A stretch of DNA of 64,000 nucleotides from Salinicola acroporae (GCF_003206615.1 NZ_PZJW01000006.1:248001-312000); one strand, 5' to 3'; shown: positions 54,349-63,724, counted from the stretch's first letter. Translations and numbers: made by a program. Notes: generated by a model from the letters alone, not told the origin.

Positions 54349-54902
54349 TGCTCCGTCCGGATCTTCGTGACCAGATCGAACTCGTGCTGTTCGATGTCGA
54401 TGGCGTGCTGACCGACGGAACGCTGCTGATCGGCCCGGAGGGCGAATCGCTCAAGCCGTTCAACGTGCGTGATGGCGTCGCGATCGGGCTGCTGAAGCAG
54501 CATGGCATCAAGAGCGGCGTGCTGTCGGCCAAGTCGAGCCAGCCACTACTGACGCGAGCTACCCAGTTGGGCATGGACGTGATCAAGATCGGCTTCAGTC
54601 GCAAGCTCGAAGCCATCCAGCAGATCGCCGAGGAGCAGGGCATTGCCGCCGAGCGTATCGCGTTCGCCGGTGACGATATCATCGATATCCCGGTGATGCG
54701 GAAAGTCGCCGCGGCCTATGCCCCGGCCGACGCCCACCCGCTGGTTCTCGAGGCTGCCGACCATGTGATGACGACCGCCGGCGGTCGTGGTGTCGCACGC
54801 GAGATTGCCGAGGACCTGCTCTTGGCGCGGGGCCTCGACCTGGCCGGGATGTACGCGCACATGCTGGGAGATGACGACGCGCTGCGTCGCCTGGTCCAGT
54901 AA
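54348..54902 (+). CDS. kdsC: 3-deoxy-manno-octulosonate-8-phosphatase
   Basis: A 184-residue HAD-superfamily phosphatase releasing Kdo from Kdo-8-phosphate. Catalytic Asp16 and Asp18 lie in LFDVDGVLTDG. Motif II and the KdsC loop are in NVRDGVAIGLL and VLSAKSSQPL, the conserved lysine in GFSRKLEA, and the metal Asp pair in AFAGDDIIDIPVM. The ATG at 54348 overlaps the kdsA stop (TGATG). Confidence 0.94.
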
Positions 54903-55213
54903 CGCCGGCGGGAGGAGGGCGCTCGCACCTCCCGCCATGTCTCAAGTCGCCGAACTCCCCCTCCGGCGCCCGAGTCACCGGCCGCCCGGCCGGTGACCCT
55001 GTCGAGGCCCTGGTCCTCGATCCCTGAAGCCCTCAGGTTTCGGAGGCTCGGCCTTCGACTCTCGATCCTATCGATATCTTTCTTATCGCGAAGTCGCGCG
55101 TCAGCGCGCGCTCGAATCATGGGCCTCGATGCCGTCGGTGCGGCGTCATCGGTCCGCCGACGGCAGTCAGCCAGTCCGGTCTGACAGCTACCCGTGTCAG
55201 GGAGGAGCAGTGA
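54903..55213 (+). other. Spacer with two strong hairpins between kdsC and kdsD
   Basis: No gene is supported in these 311 bases. GGCGGGAGG/CCTCCCGCC (54907-54936, 12-base loop) and GTCACCGGCC/GGCCGGTGAC (54974-54997, GCCC loop) are perfect stems of 9 and 10 bp without T-tracts. They could mark mRNA processing or partial termination inside the operon, or a promoter for kdsD downstream may exist. A good ribosome site, GGAGGAG, ends the spacer. Confidence 0.6.
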
Positions 55214-56146
55214 ATGAATCTGGAATATCTGGAAACGGCCCGACAGGTCTTCGTCAAGGAAGCCGAATCGCTTCTGGAGGTTTCCCGCAAGCTCGACAAC
55301 GACCTGAGCGCCGCCATCGACGCCATCCTGCAGACGCCGGGACGGGTGATTGTCTGCGGAATGGGCAAATCCGGCATCGTCGGTCGCAAGATAGCGGCGA
55401 CGCTGGCGAGCACCGGCAGCCCGAGCTTCTTCATGCACCCGGGTGAGGCGTACCACGGCGACCTGGGCATGGTGACGCCTCACGACGTCTTCCTGGCGAT
55501 CTCCAATTCGGGAGAGACGGAGGAGGTCGTCAAGCTGATCCCCTATCTCAAGGACAACGGCAACTACCTGGTCGGCATGACCGGTAACCGGAGCTCGACG
55601 CTGGCGCGGGCTTCCCATAGCCATCTCGATATCGGTGTCGTCGAGGAGGCTTGTCCGCTGCAGCTGGCGCCGACATCGTCGACCACCGCCACGCTGGCGA
55701 TGGGGGACGCGCTGGCGGTGACGCTGATGAAGGCGCGGGATTTCCAACCCGAGAACTTTGCCCGGTTCCACCCGGGGGGCTCGCTCGGGCGGCGCCTGTT
55801 GAGCCGGGTCGAGCATGAGATGCGCAGCGACAACCTGCCGGTGGTCAAGGCGGAGGCGGAGGTGCTCGATGTGATTCAGGCGATGTCGCGCGGACAGTTG
55901 GGGATGGCGGTGGTCCAGCACAACGACAGTTGGGGGGTCATCACCGATGGTGACATTCGCCGTGCCATCGAGAAATACGGCGAATACGTCTTTTCCAAGA
56001 AGGCCTACGACTTCATGACGCCGCAGGCGTCGCGAATTGCCCCGACGGCCCGTGTCGAGGATGCGTTGGCGATGATGGAGTCCAGGAAAATCAATGCCCT
56101 GCTGGTTTTCGACAATGACCGGCTGGTGGGGGTTTTCCAGAAATAG
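55214..56146 (+). CDS. kdsD: Arabinose-5-phosphate isomerase (KdsD/KpsF)
   Basis: A 310-residue enzyme converting ribulose-5-phosphate to arabinose-5-phosphate, the first step to Kdo. The SIS domain has VCGMGKSGIVGRKIAATLAS, HPGEAYHGDLG, ISNSGETEEV and TSSTTATLAMGDALA. Two CBS domains follow from about residue 205. Duplicate copies (KpsF, GutQ) accompany capsule loci in other bacteria, so this is probably a polysaccharide-dedicated paralogue; whether the genome has another copy cannot be seen here. Confidence 0.94.
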   Translation: MNLEYLETARQVFVKEAESLLEVSRKLDNDLSAAIDAILQTPGRVIVCGMGKSGIVGRKIAATLASTGSPSFFMHPGEAYHGDLGMVTPHDVFLAISNSGETEEVVKLIPYLKDNGNYLVGMTGNRSSTLARASHSHLDIGVVEEACPLQLAPTSSTTATLAMGDALAVTLMKARDFQPENFARFHPGGSLGRRLLSRVEHEMRSDNLPVVKAEAEVLDVIQAMSRGQLGMAVVQHNDSWGVITDGDIRRAIEKYGEYVFSKKAYDFMTPQASRIAPTARVEDALAMMESRKINALLVFDNDRLVGVFQK

Positions 56147-56217
56147 CGGGCGGGTTCGGGCGGCTGTCCGCCGAGACCTGAACGTGATTTCCCGGACGCT
56201 TTTAAGGATGGATCTCG

Positions 56218-56319
56218 ATGACGGAGTGTGAAATGACCTTCAAGGATGAGGTCCGGCAGCAGTTTTCAACAACAGCTATGTCAAGGGTCATCAGGATGAT
56301 ATCGGGAGAACGAATATGA
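56218..56319 (+). CDS. Possible 33-codon leader ORF coupled to the second WcaJ-like gene
   Basis: ATG at 56218, with AAGGA nine bases upstream, opens a frame (MTECEMTFKDEVRQQF...) whose TGA overlaps the next gene's ATG as ATGA. No homologue is recognised. It may be a coupling leader peptide or chance; the ribosome site and exact overlap are the only support. Confidence 0.35.
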   Translation: MTECEMTFKDEVRQQFSTTAMSRVIRMISGERI

Positions 56320-57677
56320 GAAGTCTGAATCCTGTCAGGCGGTTGGCACCGTTGATCGACGTCATGGCGATTGTGTTGGCGGGGATTCTCGCCAACGGGA
56401 TCCGGTTCCAGACGACGCAACTGGAGAGCGTCAATGCGCTGGTGCTGATCGTGATGGCGCTGGCTGTCGTGCTGATCAACCTGTCCGGCGGCGGTTACAG
56501 CAAGTGGCGCTCCACCCGGCTACGCAGCCGGATCTATCGGCTGCTGTGGGTATGGGCCGCGGTATTCGCGGCAGTGAGCATCCTGATGTTCCTGCTCAAG
56601 CTGTCGGACGAGGTGTCCCGCCAGTGGCTGGTGTTCACCTTCATGCTGTCGTTCTGTCTGGTCGCCGCCTCCCGGGCGCTGCTGATGATGCTGACGATGT
56701 ACCACAACGGCAGCATTCGCAATCGACGCAAGGTGTTCCTGGTCGGGCCTGAGGAGAATCTGCTCGATGTGGCGCGTTCGTTGCGTCGGCATCAGGAGCA
56801 GGGGTATGCGATCGCCGGCGTCTGCCGCGGGCGCGTGCTGCGGGCGGAGAAGGCGCCGCGCAACCTGGCTCGCCGGGTGGAGAAGTCGGGTGCCCATGAG
56901 GTGTGGATCTGCCTGTCCGTCTCCGAGGGCGAACATGTCAAGGCGATCATGTACAACCTCCGCCATCTGCCGCTGGAAATTCGCTTCATTCCCCATTTTG
57001 CCGACATCCCGCTGCTCAACCATCGCGTCAGCCATATCGCCGGCACCCATGCCATCGACCTTAGCGTCAGCCCGATAGCCGGCAGTGCATTGTGGGTCAA
57101 GCGGCTCGAGGACATCGTCATCGGCGGTCTGATCCTGCTGCTGATCGCGCCGGTCTGCGCGGCTTGCGCCATCGCCGTCAAGTTCTCATCCCCCGGCCCG
57201 GTGCTGTTCAAGCAACTGCGTACCGGTGCCAATGGCCAAGACGTTCAGGTCTACAAGTTTCGCTCGATGAAACTGCATCAGGAGGAGAACGGCCAGGTTG
57301 CCCAGGCGACGCGGCGGGATCCTCGAATCACGCGGGTCGGCGCGTTTCTGCGCCGTACCTCGCTGGATGAGTTGCCGCAGTTCATCAACGTGATTCAGGG
57401 GCGCATGTCGATCGTCGGCCCGCGGCCCCATGCCTTGGCGCACAACGAGTATTACAAGGACCTGGTCGAGTCGTACATGCAGCGGCACATGGTGAAACCG
57501 GGGATTACCGGCTGGGCCCAGGTTCGTGGTTTCCGCGGTGAGACCGATACGCTGGACAAGATGCAGCACCGCGTCGAGCACGACCTCTGGTACATCAACA
57601 ATTGGTCCTTGCTGCTGGACCTCAAGATCATCTTCCTGACGGTCTTCAAGGGTTTCACCGGCAACAACGCCTACTGA
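56316..57677 (+). CDS. Undecaprenyl-phosphate sugar-1-phosphate transferase (second WcaJ-type gene)
   Basis: A 453-residue priming enzyme. Hydrophobic segments occupy the first ~120 residues; a Rossmann-like region (KVFLVGPEENLLDVA) follows. The bacterial sugar-transferase domain contains KRLEDIVIGG, YKFRSMKLH, RRTSLDELPQFINVIQGRMS and VGPRPH, and ends GFTGNNAY. GGGAG precedes ATG 56316. It is paralogous to the gene at 6864 but clearly diverged, so the two polysaccharides are primed separately. The primed sugar is probably glucose by family; not certain. Confidence 0.92.
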   Translation: MRSLNPVRRLAPLIDVMAIVLAGILANGIRFQTTQLESVNALVLIVMALAVVLINLSGGGYSKWRSTRLRSRIYRLLWVWAAVFAAVSILMFLLKLSDEVSRQWLVFTFMLSFCLVAASRALLMMLTMYHNGSIRNRRKVFLVGPEENLLDVARSLRRHQEQGYAIAGVCRGRVLRAEKAPRNLARRVEKSGAHEVWICLSVSEGEHVKAIMYNLRHLPLEIRFIPHFADIPLLNHRVSHIAGTHAIDLSVSPIAGSALWVKRLEDIVIGGLILLLIAPVCAACAIAVKFSSPGPVLFKQLRTGANGQDVQVYKFRSMKLHQEENGQVAQATRRDPRITRVGAFLRRTSLDELPQFINVIQGRMSIVGPRPHALAHNEYYKDLVESYMQRHMVKPGITGWAQVRGFRGETDTLDKMQHRVEHDLWYINNWSLLLDLKIIFLTVFKGFTGNNAY

Positions 57678-57815
57678 TCCTTTCCTGTCTTCGGCCGCCG
57701 CTGGCCGCCGCAGTCCTCTCGTATCAAACGCAATCTCGCCGCTGCCTTCTCATCCGCTGTGACGTCGGCGGGACAAGTGCGGCGCGCTTCAACCCAATGC
57801 CCAAGGAAAGCTCTC

Positions 57816-58874
57816 GTGGAACAGACGACGGCAGCACGCTATCGATGGATCGATCTCGTCAGAGGGACGGCAGTCGTCCTGGTGATCGTGCTTCATTCCC
57901 AGTACGGGATTTCGATTCGCTATGACGGACTCTGGTCCTGGCTCCCGCTGATGTCTGAATATCTGGCACCGTTCAGGATGCCGGTGCTGATGTTCCTGTC
58001 GGGCCTGATGGTGGCGCGGTCACTCCGGAAAGGGCCGCGGCGGTTCTTCACCGGAAAGCTCAAGAACATTGCCCACCCCTACGTGGTGTGGACGCTCGTG
58101 GCCTTCGTGCTCTATTCACTGCGCTGGGTGCTGATGAACGAGCCCATGCCGGATGAGCTGTTTCCGCTGCTGATCCTGCCCTACAACTATCTCTGGTTCC
58201 TGTACTGCCTCTTCATCTACTACATCCTCGCTTTCTTCCTGTTCAAGTTGAGTGCCAAGGGTGCGGTCGCGGTGACGTTGGTCGGCTATCTGCTCTATTT
58301 CTACCTGGCCCAGCACCTGGCACCGGATTGGCTGCTGGTGCCGGACGACGACGGCCGGATGGTGCCGACGCTACCGACCAAGATCGTCTTCTATGCGGTC
58401 TTCTTCATGCTCGGCGGCTGGCTGGGCGAAAACCTGAGCGGATTCGCCGAGGGGCTCGCGCGGCTGAATCCGTTGGTGGTCTGGCTGCTGGTGGCGATCT
58501 GCCTGGCTGGCTACCTGCTGCCGCTGCATCCATTCTCGCCGGTCTATCTGCTGATCTCCCTGGCGTCGCTGGTGCCGCTGGCGCGTCTCGCCATGCTTGG
58601 GTGGGTGCAGCGCTGCACGACACTGCTGCAGTGGTGCGGACGCCAGTCGATCGTGCTTTTCGTTGCCCACATGCCGATCATTCTGGTGATCGTCACGGTC
58701 CTGTCGAAAGCGATGCCCGATTCGAATGCCAACCTGGTGTTCGCGCTGCTCTTCGTCGTGACCTTTATCTGCTGCTGTGTTCTGGCACGTATGTCTCAGC
58801 GCTGGGCCGCGGTCAGATTCCTGTTCGCCTACAACCTGAAGGGGCGTCAGGTTCGGGTCGGGAGCCGGGCCTGA
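57816..58874 (+). CDS. Acyltransferase 3 family membrane protein
   Basis: A 352-residue protein with about ten hydrophobic segments, starting WIDLVRGTAVVLVIVLHSQ with the catalytic-type histidine, then RMPVLMFLSGLMVARSL and LPYNYLWFLYCLF. This is the acyltransferase-3 family (PF01757), typically O-acetylating or succinylating sugars at the membrane. The GTG at 57816 with AAGGAA upstream is favoured; no ATG fits before the first helix. It probably decorates the region 4 polymer. Confidence 0.86.
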   Translation: MEQTTAARYRWIDLVRGTAVVLVIVLHSQYGISIRYDGLWSWLPLMSEYLAPFRMPVLMFLSGLMVARSLRKGPRRFFTGKLKNIAHPYVVWTLVAFVLYSLRWVLMNEPMPDELFPLLILPYNYLWFLYCLFIYYILAFFLFKLSAKGAVAVTLVGYLLYFYLAQHLAPDWLLVPDDDGRMVPTLPTKIVFYAVFFMLGGWLGENLSGFAEGLARLNPLVVWLLVAICLAGYLLPLHPFSPVYLLISLASLVPLARLAMLGWVQRCTTLLQWCGRQSIVLFVAHMPIILVIVTVLSKAMPDSNANLVFALLFVVTFICCCVLARMSQRWAAVRFLFAYNLKGRQVRVGSRA

Positions 58875-58979
58875 CTCCCCTGGCCGGGAGTTGATCGGGG
58901 AGGCCCGCCGATTGTCGGTGGGGGCATGGATAGCGCTTTGCGCCGGGCGTTCGCCGTCTCGCGGGAAGGTATTTAGGGA

Positions 58980-60965
58980 ATGGAAAGGAGCCATTCGTTG
59001 GGTAAGGAACAGAAGTATCTCTACGAGATCCAGGGGTTGCGAGCCGTCGCGGCACTGATGGTCGCCGTCTATCACATCTGGATTCAGCGCGTCTCGGGCG
59101 GCGTCGATGTCTTCTTCGTGGTTGCCGCCTTCTTCGTCGTGGGATCGCTGACACGTCGGGTGCCGCTGTCGTTGGCCGATGTGCTGGATTACTACGGCAA
59201 GACACTACGGCGGCTACTGCCGAGCGCGGCGCTGGTGGTGTGCACGACGATTCTACTGTCAATGTGGTTGATGCCGGACTCGATGTGGCGCAACCAGATC
59301 AAGCATGCAATGGCGTCGATGCTGTTTCTGGAGAACTGGTCGCTGGCGTTGACTGCCACCGACTATCTCCAGCAGGGGGCACCGCCGTCGCCGTTTCAAC
59401 AGCTCTGGGCACTGGCGGTTCAGGTACAGTTCTATTTCGCGTTTCCGCTGCTGCTTTGGGCAGGGTTGAAGCTCGATTCACGCCGGGGGCGTGGGGACAA
59501 CCGCTCCTGCGTGCTGCTGCTGGTGGCAATCACCGTCCTGTCGCTCTGCTACAGCATCTACATTACCGAGAAGAATCAATCCTGGGCCTATTTCGATACC
59601 TTTGCCCGGGCTTGGGAATTCGCCCTTGGCGGGCTGCTCGCGCTCGGGATATCGCGGGTCTCGCTGTCACCGTCCGCTGCGAAGATGCTGGGTTGGATCT
59701 CGCTGGTCGTGCTGACGACCTTCGCCCTGTTTCTCGACGTTTCGACCCTGTTCCCCGGCGTCGTCGCCCTGGTGCCGGTGCTTGCCGCGATCGGAATCGT
59801 CATCGCGGCGCGGAACCGGTGCGACATGCGGTTGCTGAACAACCGATTCGTCGTCTGGTTCGGGGACATGTCGTTCTCGTTCTATCTCTGGCACTGGCCG
59901 CTGCTCTCTTTCTATCGCTATGTCACCGGATCGTTCGATGTCGGCCTCCTTCCGGGGCTGGCGATCATCGGCGGGGCCGGCGTTCTCGCCTTCCTGACCA
60001 CATGGGGCCTCGAAACACCGGTGCGGCGCTCGACGCTGCTGTCTCGTCGGCGCATTCACACCTATGGCGCCTGCGTGCTGTTGATGGCATTTCCCCTTGC
60101 CTCGTTGGCAATGTGGTATCAGGACTATCAGGGGCGTAGCGCGGCAGCTAGATCGGAACTCGCGGCGTTCCTGCGCGCGCCCGATGGTCCTGATGACGAT
60201 CTCCAGCCGTCGACCCTGATCGCCAGCATGGATCTGCCCGCATCCTCGTTCGATGGTTGCCATCAGAACTATCTGCAGCCCGAGGTCAGAGAGTGTACTT
60301 ATGGCGATCCGGATGCGGACTATACGGTCGTGCTCGCGGGCGGCTCCCATGCCCAGCACTGGCTGGCGGCACTGAAGGTCGCAGCGGAGCGCGAGGCGTT
60401 CCGGTTGATCTCGATGACAAAGGGGGCCTGCATGCTATCGACCGATCCGCATGCCCGCTATCAGGTCAACCCATCCTGTCTGGCATGGAATCGAGAGGCA
60501 CTCGAGCGTCTTGGCGAGTTGAAACCCGACCTGGTATTTACCACGGCGACTCGAGGACAGGGGCCGGAGGAGCGCGTGCCCAAGGGGTATCGGCAAGCGT
60601 GGCAGCGGTTGGCCGACGACGACATCGATGTACTCGCGATTCGCGACAACCCCTGGTACGGGTTCGACGTGCCCAAGTGTGTCGACCTCCAGGATAATCC
60701 GAGCGTGGCGTGTTCCATCCCCAGGCGCTCGGTGTTGAAGGCGCAATCGCCCACCGACCAGGTTCACCTGCCGAACGTCCAGTTCGCCGACCTGAGCGAT
60801 CTCTTCTGCGACGACCGGCGCTGCTCGCCGCTGCGGGACAACGTGTTGGTCTACCGCGATGATCATCACATTACCAACACGTTCTCCTATCTGGCGGCGG
60901 ATCGCATCATCGCGGCGCTGCATCGGGCGGAGTCGACATTCGACGACCCACCTCGAGGAGGTTGA
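58980..60965 (+). CDS. OafA/YrhL-type acyltransferase with SGNH domain
   Basis: A 661-residue two-domain enzyme. The N-terminal acyltransferase-3 domain (about residues 12-385) has YEIQGLRAVAALMVAVYHIW, GGVDVFFVVAAFFVVG and FSFYLWHWPLLSFYRYV. The periplasmic SGNH-type C-terminal domain contains VVLAGGSHAQHWLAAL (nucleophile Ser in GGSHA) and ends with a DDHHITNTFSYLAA catalytic Asp-His block. Such fusions O-acetylate polysaccharides: the membrane part hands acetyl groups to the SGNH part. It is the second modifying acyltransferase in the locus. Confidence 0.92.
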   Translation: MERSHSLGKEQKYLYEIQGLRAVAALMVAVYHIWIQRVSGGVDVFFVVAAFFVVGSLTRRVPLSLADVLDYYGKTLRRLLPSAALVVCTTILLSMWLMPDSMWRNQIKHAMASMLFLENWSLALTATDYLQQGAPPSPFQQLWALAVQVQFYFAFPLLLWAGLKLDSRRGRGDNRSCVLLLVAITVLSLCYSIYITEKNQSWAYFDTFARAWEFALGGLLALGISRVSLSPSAAKMLGWISLVVLTTFALFLDVSTLFPGVVALVPVLAAIGIVIAARNRCDMRLLNNRFVVWFGDMSFSFYLWHWPLLSFYRYVTGSFDVGLLPGLAIIGGAGVLAFLTTWGLETPVRRSTLLSRRRIHTYGACVLLMAFPLASLAMWYQDYQGRSAAARSELAAFLRAPDGPDDDLQPSTLIASMDLPASSFDGCHQNYLQPEVRECTYGDPDADYTVVLAGGSHAQHWLAALKVAAEREAFRLISMTKGACMLSTDPHARYQVNPSCLAWNREALERLGELKPDLVFTTATRGQGPEERVPKGYRQAWQRLADDDIDVLAIRDNPWYGFDVPKCVDLQDNPSVACSIPRRSVLKAQSPTDQVHLPNVQFADLSDLFCDDRRCSPLRDNVLVYRDDHHITNTFSYLAADRIIAALHRAESTFDDPPRGG

Positions 60966-60974
60966 AACGCAAGG

Positions 60975-60996
60975 CGCCGGCAGGATACTGCCGGCG
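60975..60996 (+). terminator. Stem-loop after the acyltransferase operon
   Basis: CGCCGGCAG-GATA-CTGCCGGCG is a perfect 9-bp stem, 9 bases after the last acyltransferase stop. No T-run follows, so it is only a possible terminator or 3'-end stabiliser. Confidence 0.45.
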
Positions 60997-61074
60997 AGTC
61001 ATCCTCGTGCCCAACTCGTCAGTGCGCGTCAACTTATCGATCCATCGATCCCATCAGCTGCAGGAGAGTGCGTC

Positions 61075-61275
61075 ATGCCAAGCCGACGTCAAGTGCTGGC
61101 CGCGGGACTTGGCAGCCTGGCGATCGTCGCCATGCCGTCCCTGGCCATGGAAGCCCGCGGGAAATCATCCAAGTCATCGTCAAGGCCACCGAACCCGGCA
61201 GGGCAGGTTAAGCAAACCCCATCCCAGGGTGCCATCCGTCTCCGCCAGGCGGAGGGGCTTATCGTGCTGGGATAG
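61075..61275 (+). CDS. Small exported protein with Tat-like signal
   Basis: A 66-residue protein with AGGAG eight bases before ATG 61075. The N-terminus SRRQVLAAGLGSLAIVAMPS resembles a twin-arginine (SRRxxL) signal, with cleavage near SLA. The remaining ~40 residues are basic and polar, with no recognised domain. It lies between the acyltransferase genes and the convergent beta-helix gene. A link to polysaccharide export is possible only from position. Confidence 0.55.
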   Translation: MPSRRQVLAAGLGSLAIVAMPSLAMEARGKSSKSSSRPPNPAGQVKQTPSQGAIRLRQAEGLIVLG

Positions 61276-61360
61276 CCCGACATCGAGAAGGACGGTGGGC
61301 GGCTTGCGCTGAAGTGAAACGGTTCGCGACCGTGTCGACCCGATTCCACCGAGGTCCGGT

Positions 61361-63724
61361 TCAGCGCGGGCGGGTTGCCTTGAGACCAACGCGTAGCTCG
61401 CGGTAGCGTGCGATGCCTTCGTTCTGGTCGGTCTCGACGTCGACGGGGGAAAAGCTCAGGTCTCGGTTGTTCAGGGTTTCCAACTGAAGCGCCGCACCGC
61501 CGGCTCGCTGGTTGATATTCAGTGCCGCCATCCGACTCCCTTTCGTCACCAGGTTGCCGTGTAGACGGAAGGCGTGGCCTGGCGAGCGGCCCGAGCGGCG
61601 GGCGTCGCCGATCAAGATCGAGGTGTCGACGCCAGGCACGTCGATTCGACACTCGATGATGTCGACGATGGTCACGCCCCCGTAGGCGCGCGCCTGGGCC
61701 AACAGCGGTATCACCCCCGACGGTTGGTCGACCGTCGACTCGATGACCCCTCCTTGCCAGCGGGCGTAGCTTGCGCTGTTGGGGCCGATGGCCACGAGGG
61801 CGTCGCCGTCCGACGCCGGCTTGGTGAATGTGAAACGATTGTCCTGCAGGTACTGTTCCCGCGCGTTGCTGTGCGCGCGCAGGTCCATCACGACGTTGTG
61901 GTGGTTGACGTTGCGGTAGGTGACATTGACCCAGGAGTCGACCGCCACCAGGCCAAAGCCTTCCCCCTCGTAGACGAACGATCCGGTATCCAGCACCACA
62001 TCCTGTTCGAAGTCCGGATCCTCGAATCCCGCCAGGCGCCTGAACAGCGTCTTCCCCAGCCCCGGCTTGAAACGCTTCGTCGCGTAGCGCTCGCGCAGTC
62101 GCGCCGCTTCAGCGGTTTGCCGCGCATGGAAATTCTTGATCACGTTGCCGCGGGTCGCGTAGAAGATCGAGATGCCGAAATTGCCGGCATTGACCGAGTG
62201 GATGCCGTCGAACAGGCAGTAGGTGCAGCCTTCGAAATCGAACGCCGTATCACTCACGTCCCTGGCGCTGCAGCCGAAGATCTTGACGTTGTGGGCGTTG
62301 TTGAAATAGATCGCGCCGTTGGAGCGGGTGCAGTGGACGTCGCTGATATAGCCGTCCCGCAGGCGTCGCATCCAGCGTAGTTCGCCCCCCTTGCCGGGCC
62401 TGGCCGATCCTCCCCAGCCGGAAATGTTGCAGTAGTCCATGCGCACGTGGGCAATGCTGAAGTCACTCACGAAGTTGAGCCGCACGGCCACGGCTGCCTT
62501 GCCGTCTCCAGGGGTATAGCTGTAGCGATCGGTGCCCCCGGTAAGGTGGCTGATGCGAATGCCCTGGTTGAGATCGTCCGGGGTATCGGGATCGAAGCCC
62601 GCGATGACGGCGTTGTCGGTGGTGGGGTCGTCCTCGTGCGCCAGCGAATAGCGGCGGTTGAGCTCCAGTTCATGGAAGAACTTGATGCCGCCGCAGCGGA
62701 CGTGATGATTGTCGTGGTAGTCGACGCCGCGCACGCAGACCAGGGTGGCCGCGGCGCTGGCGAAGTCGCTGGCCTCGAAGGTCAGCCCCCGCAGCTCGAT
62801 GTCGTGGCTGAAACCGAGGTCGACATCGCCGACGGGCCGCCCTTCGGCCCAGGCCTTCACCACATGGGGTTCGCGCAGCCAGAACAGGCCGTCGCGAAAA
62901 GAGGCGCCGACGTAGTCGCTGACGATTCGACTGTTGGCGAGCGCGCCATCGCCGATGATGCGCGTGCCGGAACAGAGTCGAATCCGCTGCTCGCCGACGT
63001 AGAGACCGCGCTCTGCGGGCAGGCTGGGCAGGTACTTGGTGCGATAGGGTGTCTTGTCGAGGGTTTCCTGGAGCCAGGCCGATTCGTCCGTGCCGGCGCG
63101 GCCATTGTCGTCGAGGCCGTAATCGGCGCGAAACCCAACCTTGAGCAGGTGGACGTCGTGACTGTCGTGTTGATACGCCGCGCCATCAGCCGCCCACAGC
63201 GTGAAATGGTGATAGTCGGCGCGCTCGTCATCGCCAGCCAGCCAGGCTCGTTGACCGGCGCGTGACGGATCGTCCCGGGCCACGCAACGTTTCAGTTCGA
63301 CATTGACCTCGTCGGCCAGGTCGTGGTGGAAGCGGCGGCAGATGACCGCGCAGCCGTCGGGTACGCGATGCGCGGGCCAGTTCCTGAGGGTATCGACCGA
63401 GTCGATGACCAGCAGCCGCTGATCTAGCGCCTCGGTCAAGGACTGTTGGCCGGAGGCGGAGTGAACTTCTCCCTGATCGAAGAACTGTGTGTTCAGGCGT
63501 TGGTGGCTGTCGTCACTCCGAACCTCGATTCGATAGTGTCCGTTGGGTGCCGCGAACTGGATCTGGCCATCGTCACCAGCGGAGAAGGGGTTGTCGAGCG
63601 GGTCGCCACCGGCGTTGCGGAGCGTCGCCACCGGATCGCCATCCTCGAGGGCATACACGGTGACCCGGGCGTGGGGAATGACTCGGCCGTCGGTTCCTTG
63701 GGCAAAGAAGGTTTTCAATTCCAT
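61361..63724 (-). CDS. Phage-tailspike-like right-handed beta-helix protein (candidate polysaccharide depolymerase/lyase)
   Basis: A 787-residue protein without a signal peptide. The N-terminal ~80 residues (FFAQGTDGRVIPHARVTVYA, then NPFSAGDDGQIQFAAPNGHY) match the beta-sandwich module found at the start of phage tail fibres and tailspikes. The pectate-lyase-3-like start DYGLDDNGRAGTDESAWLQ follows, and then many beta-helix rungs (GYISDVHCTRSNGAIYFNN, FDGIHSVNAGNFGISIF). No other phage gene is present. Adjacent to an exopolysaccharide locus, it may degrade or edit that polymer, or be a domesticated phage relic. Catalytic residues were not identified. Confidence 0.75.
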   Translation of the reverse strand: MELKTFFAQGTDGRVIPHARVTVYALEDGDPVATLRNAGGDPLDNPFSAGDDGQIQFAAPNGHYRIEVRSDDSHQRLNTQFFDQGEVHSASGQQSLTEALDQRLLVIDSVDTLRNWPAHRVPDGCAVICRRFHHDLADEVNVELKRCVARDDPSRAGQRAWLAGDDERADYHHFTLWAADGAAYQHDSHDVHLLKVGFRADYGLDDNGRAGTDESAWLQETLDKTPYRTKYLPSLPAERGLYVGEQRIRLCSGTRIIGDGALANSRIVSDYVGASFRDGLFWLREPHVVKAWAEGRPVGDVDLGFSHDIELRGLTFEASDFASAAATLVCVRGVDYHDNHHVRCGGIKFFHELELNRRYSLAHEDDPTTDNAVIAGFDPDTPDDLNQGIRISHLTGGTDRYSYTPGDGKAAVAVRLNFVSDFSIAHVRMDYCNISGWGGSARPGKGGELRWMRRLRDGYISDVHCTRSNGAIYFNNAHNVKIFGCSARDVSDTAFDFEGCTYCLFDGIHSVNAGNFGISIFYATRGNVIKNFHARQTAEAARLRERYATKRFKPGLGKTLFRRLAGFEDPDFEQDVVLDTGSFVYEGEGFGLVAVDSWVNVTYRNVNHHNVVMDLRAHSNAREQYLQDNRFTFTKPASDGDALVAIGPNSASYARWQGGVIESTVDQPSGVIPLLAQARAYGGVTIVDIIECRIDVPGVDTSILIGDARRSGRSPGHAFRLHGNLVTKGSRMAALNINQRAGGAALQLETLNNRDLSFSPVDVETDQNEGIARYRELRVGLKATRPR

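Noticed and set aside
61399-61410. ops-like CGCGGTAGCGTG on the plus strand
   Set aside because: Only the first base differs from ops, but it lies inside a minus-strand gene with no plus-strand operon downstream; probably chance.
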